Both the position numbers and the translations under genes were made by a program. Below, one piece after another: positions 59,549 to 64,000 of a DNA stretch of 64,000 nucleotides (positions within the stretch are counted from its first letter, which is position 1; each line of letters begins with the position of its first letter). The stretch spans positions 6,820,001-6,884,000 of the forward strand of contig NZ_CP006850.1 in assembly GCF_000523235.1 (NCBI RefSeq), read 5' to 3'. This stretch comes from Nocardia nova SH22a (GTDB lineage: Bacteria > Actinomycetota > Actinomycetes > Mycobacteriales > Mycobacteriaceae). Under the pieces are notes generated by a model that saw only the letters and a list, made by a program, of their open reading frames with translations, made no database searches and had not been told where the DNA came from.

Positions 59549-62500
59549 GTGAGCAGCTCAACATCCCAGTTCGGACAGAACCAGTGGCTCGTCGACGAGA
59601 TGTACCAGAAGTACAAGCAAGATCCGTCGTCAGTCGATGAGAGCTGGCACGAGTTCCTCGCCGACTACACACCGGAAGCGCCGGGTGAGATAGCCAACAG
59701 CACGCCCGCCGACTCCGCTCCCACCGCCGCACCGGCCGCACCGGCACCGGCCGCCACGAATTCCGGCAAGGCCGCACCGAAGACCGCGCCCACCCCAGCA
59801 CCGGCACCGGCTCCGGCGCCCTCCGCCCCGGCCGCCACCGCTCCGGCGGCGCCGAAGACCGTGGCCGCCGCATCGGCCGCGGCGGCACCGCCGCAGGCGC
59901 GGACGGCCAGCACCACCCCCGCACCGACCTCCAACGCCGCACCGGCCAAGAGCGCACCGGCCGAACCGGCCGCCGACGAATCCAAGGTGCTGCGCGGCCC
60001 GGCCGCGGCGATCGTCAAGAACATGTCGTCGTCGCTCACCATCCCGACCGCGACCAGTGTGCGCGCCATCCCGGCGAAGCTGATGATCGACAACCGTCTG
60101 GTCATCAACAACCACCTGGCCCGCACCCGCGGCGGCAAGATCTCGTTCACCCACTTACTGGGTTATGCGATCGTGCAGGCGGTCAAGGCGTTCCCGAACA
60201 TGAACCGCCACTTCGCCGAGGTCGACGGCAAGCCGAACTCGGTCACCCCGGCGCACACCAATCTCGGCCTGGCGATCGACCTTCCGGGCAAGGACGGCAA
60301 CCGCACCCTCGTGGTCGCCGCCATCAAGAACACCGAGTCGATGTCGTTCGCGCAGTTCCACAGCGCCTACGAGGACATCGTGCGCCGCGCCCGCGACGGC
60401 AAGCTCGGCGCCGACGACTTCTCCGGCGTCACCATCTCGCTGACCAACCCGGGCACCATCGGCACCAACCACTCGGTGCCGCGGCTGATGCCCGGCCAGG
60501 GCGCGATCATCGGCGCGGGCGCCATGGAGTACCCGGCCGAGTTCCAGGGCATGAGCGATCAGCAGCTCGCCGAGATCGGTATCGGCAAGCTGATGACGCT
60601 GACCTCCACCTACGACCACCGCATCATCCAGGGCGCGGAGTCCGGTGATTTCCTGCGCACCATCCACAACCTGCTGATCTCCGACGAGTTCTTCGACGAG
60701 ATCTTCCACGGCATGGGTGTGCCCTACGAGCCGGTCCGCTGGCGCAAGGACATCAAAGAGCGCGGCGTCGACAAGAGCGTGCGCGTCCAGGAGCTGATCG
60801 CGGCGTACCGCAGTCGCGGCCACCTGATGGCCGACACCGATCCGCTGCGGCTGGTCAAGGACAAGTTCCGCAGCCACCCCGACCTCGACGTCACCCAGCA
60901 CGGCCTGACCCTGTGGGATCTGGACCGCGAATTCAACGTCGCGGGCTTCCACGGCCAGGAGCGGATGAAGCTGCGCGACGTGCTGTCGGTGCTGCGCGAC
61001 GCGTACTGCCGCCACGTGGGCGTGGAGTACACCCACATCCTGGAAACCGAAGAGCTGCAATGGATCCAGGACCGGGTCGAGCAGAAGCACGAGAAGCCGA
61101 CGGTCGCCCAGCAGAAGTACATCCTGTCCCGGCTGAACGCGGCCGAGGCGTTCGAGACCTTCCTGCAGACCAAGTACGTCGGCCAGAAGCGGTTCTCGCT
61201 GGAGGGCGCCGAGTCCTCCATTCCGATGATGGACGCCGTGATCGACCAGTGCGCCGAGCACGGGCTCGACGAGGTCGTCATCGGTATGCCGCACCGCGGC
61301 CGACTCAACGTGCTGGCCAATATCGTCGGCAAGCCGTACTCGCAGATCTTCACCGAGTTCGAGGGCAACATGAACCCGGCCGCCACCCACGGCTCGGGCG
61401 ATGTGAAGTACCACCTCGGCGCGCACGGCACCTACATCCAGATGTTCGGCGACAACGACATCGAGGTCTCGCTGACGGCCAACCCGTCACACCTCGAGGC
61501 CGTCGATCCCGTGCTGGAGGGTCTGGTTCGCGCCAAGCAGGACCTGCTCACCAAGGAAGACCTGGTCACCAAGGGCGAGGAGGCGCGCACCTTCTCCGTC
61601 GTGCCGCTGATGCTGCACGGTGACGCGGCCTTCGCCGGTCAGGGTGTGGTCGCCGAGACGCTGAACCTGTCCGGCCTGCGCGGCTACCGTGTCGGCGGCA
61701 CCGTGCACATCGTGGTGAACAACCAGATCGGTTTCACCACCGCACCGGAGAACAGCCGCTCCACCGAGTACTCCACCGATATCGCCAAGTCGATCGGTGC
61801 GCCGATCTTCCACGTCAACGGCGACGATCCGGAGGCCTGCACCTGGGTGGCGCGCCTGGCGACCGACTTCCGCGAGCAGTTCCACAAGGACGTCGTCATC
61901 GACCTGATCTGCTACCGCCGCCGCGGTCACAACGAGGGCGACGACCCGTCGATGACCCAGCCGTACATGTACGACGTCATCGACACCAAGCGCAGCGTCC
62001 GCAAGTCCTACACCGAATCTCTGATCGGTCGTGGCGACATCTCGATGAAAGAGGCCGAGGACGCCCTGCGCGACTACCAAGGTCAGCTGGAGCGGGTGTT
62101 CAACGAGGTCCGCGAGCTCGAGAAGTACCCGCCGGAGCCGAGCGAATCGGTCGAGGAGGAGCAGACCGTGCCGGGCACCGTCGTCACCGCGGTCGACAAG
62201 TCCGTGCTGCAACGCATCGGCGACGCCTTCCTGGGTGTCCCGGAGGGCTTCAGCGTGCATCCGCGCGTGAAGCCGGTGCTGGAGCGCCGTCGCGAGATGG
62301 CCTACGAGGGCAAGATCGACTGGGCCTTCGCCGAGTTGCTGGCCTTCGGCACACTGATCGACGAGGGTCGTGCCGTGCGCTTGACCGGTCAGGACTCGCG
62401 CCGCGGCACCTTCACCCAGCGGCATTCGGTGATCATCGACCGCAAGACCGGTGGTGAGTACACTCCGCTGCACAACATCGGCAGCGAGAATCCGGGCTGG

Positions 62501-63358
62501 TTCGCGGTACACGACTCGGCGCTGAGCGAATTCGCCGCGGTCGGTTTCGAATACGGCTACTCGCTGGGCAATCCGGATGCGCTGGTGCTCTGGGAGGCGC
62601 AGTTCGGCGACTTCGTCAACGGCGCGCAGTCGATCATCGACGAATTCATCTCCTCCGGTGAGGCCAAGTGGGGTCAGCTGTCGGAGGTCGTGCTGCTGCT
62701 GCCGCACGGTCACGAAGGACAGGGCCCCGACCACACCTCCGGCCGGATCGAGCGGTTCCTGCAGCTGTGCGCCGAGGGTTCGATGACGGTGGCGGTCCCC
62801 TCCACCCCCTCGAACTACTTCCACCTGTTGCGCCGCCACGCCCTCGACGGCATCCGCCGTCCGCTGATCGTCTTCACCCCGAAGTCGATGCTGCGCAACA
62901 AGGCCGTGGTCTCCAATGTCGAGGACTTCACCGACGCGAAGTTCCGCTCGGTGCTCGAGGAGCCCACCTACGAGAGCGGCGACGGCGACCGCAACAAGGT
63001 CACCCGGATCCTGCTCACCAGCGGCAAGCTGTACTACGAGCTGGTCGCGGAGAAGAACAAGAAGAACCGCGAGGATGTGGCGATCATCCGCATCGAGCAG
63101 CTCTACCCGATTCCGTCCTACCGGCTGAACGAGAAGCTCTCGACCTACCCGAACGCCACCGATATCGCGTGGGTCCAGGAGGAACCGGCCAACCAGGGTG
63201 CGTGGCCGTTCTTCGGCCTGAACCTGCCGGAGATCCTGCCGGAGCGGTTCACCAAGCTGCGCCGCATCTCGCGTCGCGCCATGTCGGCCCCGTCCTCGGG
63301 TTCGTCGAAGGTGCACGCGGTGGAGCAGCAGGAGATCGTCGACGAGGCGTTCAGCTGA
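59549..63358 (+). CDS. kgd: Multifunctional 2-oxoglutarate decarboxylase/dehydrogenase E1 (Kgd)
   Basis: 1269-residue TCA-cycle enzyme combining an E2-like acyltransferase domain and a thiamin-diphosphate E1 decarboxylase. It opens [21 protein letters not shown], like M. tuberculosis Kgd. After an Ala/Pro/Thr-rich linker (~50-140), the E2-like domain carries [15 protein letters not shown]. The E1 part shows [50 protein letters not shown] and ends [17 protein letters not shown]. The start may be GTG 59549 or ATG 59531. A TATCCT box at 59448-59453 may be its promoter, with a ~90-nt leader. In relatives GarA binding controls this enzyme. A strong terminator follows. Confidence 0.97.
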   Translation: MSSSTSQFGQNQWLVDEMYQKYKQDPSSVDESWHEFLADYTPEAPGEIANSTPADSAPTAAPAAPAPAATNSGKAAPKTAPTPAPAPAPAPSAPAATAPAAPKTVAAASAAAAPPQARTASTTPAPTSNAAPAKSAPAEPAADESKVLRGPAAAIVKNMSSSLTIPTATSVRAIPAKLMIDNRLVINNHLARTRGGKISFTHLLGYAIVQAVKAFPNMNRHFAEVDGKPNSVTPAHTNLGLAIDLPGKDGNRTLVVAAIKNTESMSFAQFHSAYEDIVRRARDGKLGADDFSGVTISLTNPGTIGTNHSVPRLMPGQGAIIGAGAMEYPAEFQGMSDQQLAEIGIGKLMTLTSTYDHRIIQGAESGDFLRTIHNLLISDEFFDEIFHGMGVPYEPVRWRKDIKERGVDKSVRVQELIAAYRSRGHLMADTDPLRLVKDKFRSHPDLDVTQHGLTLWDLDREFNVAGFHGQERMKLRDVLSVLRDAYCRHVGVEYTHILETEELQWIQDRVEQKHEKPTVAQQKYILSRLNAAEAFETFLQTKYVGQKRFSLEGAESSIPMMDAVIDQCAEHGLDEVVIGMPHRGRLNVLANIVGKPYSQIFTEFEGNMNPAATHGSGDVKYHLGAHGTYIQMFGDNDIEVSLTANPSHLEAVDPVLEGLVRAKQDLLTKEDLVTKGEEARTFSVVPLMLHGDAAFAGQGVVAETLNLSGLRGYRVGGTVHIVVNNQIGFTTAPENSRSTEYSTDIAKSIGAPIFHVNGDDPEACTWVARLATDFREQFHKDVVIDLICYRRRGHNEGDDPSMTQPYMYDVIDTKRSVRKSYTESLIGRGDISMKEAEDALRDYQGQLERVFNEVRELEKYPPEPSESVEEEQTVPGTVVTAVDKSVLQRIGDAFLGVPEGFSVHPRVKPVLERRREMAYEGKIDWAFAELLAFGTLIDEGRAVRLTGQDSRRGTFTQRHSVIIDRKTGGEYTPLHNIGSENPGWFAVHDSALSEFAAVGFEYGYSLGNPDALVLWEAQFGDFVNGAQSIIDEFISSGEAKWGQLSEVVLLLPHGHEGQGPDHTSGRIERFLQLCAEGSMTVAVPSTPSNYFHLLRRHALDGIRRPLIVFTPKSMLRNKAVVSNVEDFTDAKFRSVLEEPTYESGDGDRNKVTRILLTSGKLYYELVAEKNKKNREDVAIIRIEQLYPIPSYRLNEKLSTYPNATDIAWVQEEPANQGAWPFFGLNLPEILPERFTKLRRISRRAMSAPSSGSSKVHAVEQQEIVDEAFS

Positions 63359-63385
63359 CGAAACCGATGTAGCCGATCACTTCGG

Positions 63386-63426
63386 ACGCCGGGCCGGATC
63401 ACTTCGAGTGATCCGGCCCGGCGTTT
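63386..63426 (+). terminator. Rho-independent terminator after kgd
   Basis: An 18-bp perfect stem (63386-63403 with 63407-63424, loop TCG) ends in TTTGT. It lies 28 bp after the kgd stop codon. Stem length and perfect pairing make it the clearest terminator in the window. Confidence 0.9.
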
Positions 63427-63495
63427 GTCACATCCGGGCCCGCTCGATCGTCGTTGTCAGTGAAACGGGCTTGCACCCGACAACTTCCGCGCCGT

Positions 63496-63513
63496 ATATT
63501 CGGCGTGGAATAT
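63496..63513. promoter_or_regulatory. Inverted repeat upstream of the PadR gene
   Basis: ATATTC-N6-GAATAT (63496-63513) is a perfect 6-bp inverted repeat 66-84 bp before the PadR start, in an otherwise GC-rich region. It is a candidate operator for PadR autorepression. It does not match the classical PadR ATGT-N8-ACAT pattern. Confidence 0.4.
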
Positions 63514-63579
63514 TTGATGAGGGCTATGTCGGTAAGCGCGCGTAGTGTCCGGCGACAGTGATGAAGGGAGTCGTTGCCG

Positions 63580-64000
63580 ATGTCCAAGCAGCCGGGTGCC
63601 ACGTTGACGCCGCTGGCGATCTCGGTATTGGGGCTGCTGGAAGAGGATCGGATGCATCCGTACGAGATGTATCAACTGCTGCTCAAGCGCCGGAAGGACA
63701 ATCTCCTCAAGATCCGCCCCGGCTCGCTCTATCACACGGTGACCCGGCTGGCCGAACAAGGACTGGTCCAGGCCGAGGGCACCGAACGTTCGGGCAATCG
63801 GCCCGAACGCACCACCTACCGCATCACCGAAGCCGGCACCGCCGCGCTCCGGCACCGCATCGCCGAGATCGTCCGGCGGCCGGTCCGCGAGTATCCGATC
63901 TTCCCCATCGGCCTGGCGGAATCACACAACCTCCCGCTCGACGAGGCGATCACGCTGCTCACCGAGCGGATCGGCTGGCTCGACAACGACATCACCGAGC
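63580..64000 (+). CDS. PadR family transcriptional regulator (partial)
   Basis: N-terminal 140 codons, running off the right edge. TPLAISVLGLLEEDRMHPYEMYQLL is the first winged-helix segment. IRPGSLYHTVTRLAEQGLVQAEG is the recognition helix and wing, followed by ERTTYRITEAGTAALRHRIAEI. This is the PadR signature. GAAGGGAG lies 9 bp before ATG 63580. The dimerising C-terminal helices are starting at the edge (LPLDEAITLLTERIGWLDND). It probably regulates an exporter or aromatic-acid gene located beyond the window. Confidence 0.92.
   Translation, partial: MSKQPGATLTPLAISVLGLLEEDRMHPYEMYQLLLKRRKDNLLKIRPGSLYHTVTRLAEQGLVQAEGTERSGNRPERTTYRITEAGTAALRHRIAEIVRRPVREYPIFPIGLAESHNLPLDEAITLLTERIGWLDNDITE

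Noticed and set aside
1..64000. Many long open frames antisense or out of frame to the genes listed
   Set aside because: They are Arg/Pro/Ala-rich shadows caused by high GC. None has family motifs or a consistent start signal.
1..64000. Search by eye for tRNA, rRNA, CRISPR arrays, insertion sequences, phage genes
   Set aside because: No cloverleaf-like or rRNA-like sequence, no regular repeats, no transposase or integrase motifs were seen.

Overview
The window is 64 kb of high-GC, tightly packed chromosomal DNA from a mycolate-type actinobacterium, most likely Nocardia or a close relative. Three things suggest this: the rmlD / LCP ligase / TIGR03089 gene order at the left end, which matches Rv3266c-Rv3268 of Mycobacterium tuberculosis; a Kgd-type 2-oxoglutarate decarboxylase at the right end; and an EspG/ESX-type gene set in the middle. 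I see no rRNA, tRNA, CRISPR array, insertion sequence or phage gene, so this reads as ordinary chromosome with some accessory clusters.

Layout. 0-2.8 kb: cell-wall genes (rmlD partial, LCP ligase, TIGR03089). 2.8-7.1 kb: a P450, a carboxylesterase broken by a one-base frameshift, a SelW-like protein and a YchJ-like protein. 6.6-17.3 kb: the most interesting part. A Rad50/SMC-like ATPase with a small partner faces a four-gene set, SWIM/DUF5691 fusion - MoxR AAA+ ATPase - DUF5682 (TraB/EreA-like motifs) - VWA protein. The first three of these overlap by ATGA and the fourth follows 157 bp later. 17.5-22.7 kb: zinc-ribbon protein, FtsX-type ABC exporter, Ser/Thr kinase. 22.8-30.4 kb: endonuclease IV, TauD-type dioxygenase, CoA-transferase, HMG-CoA-lyase-like enzyme, and a divergent TetR/FAD-monooxygenase pair sharing a double palindromic operator.

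30.6-38.3 kb: Thr-rich lipoprotein candidate, tandem acyl-CoA dehydrogenases behind a 23-bp palindrome, methyltransferase, DEAD-box helicase, nitrilase-type amidase, phosphoribosyltransferase. 38.3-42.1 kb: a five-gene minus-strand operon with EspG, a PPE/WXG-like protein with acidic tail, a small helical protein, an alpha/beta hydrolase and a gamma-carbonic anhydrase, but no ESX membrane genes. 42.2-53 kb: a TM0106-type RecB nuclease/helicase, a D-threonine-aldolase-like PLP enzyme, a TetR-like protein without visible HTH, a PtpB-like phosphatase, an AMP-binding protein lacking its C-terminal subdomain, a crotonase, glutathionyl-hydroquinone-reductase-like protein, and a VOC/AraC pair. 53-64 kb: a small ABC exporter operon, a fused heterodimer-type ABC multidrug exporter, kgd with a strong terminator, and a partial PadR regulator.

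Several genes carry a TAnnnT box 6-7 bp before the start codon, consistent with leaderless transcripts, which are common in this bacterial group. Start sites were chosen from such boxes, Shine-Dalgarno matches and family alignment from memory. No database search was run.
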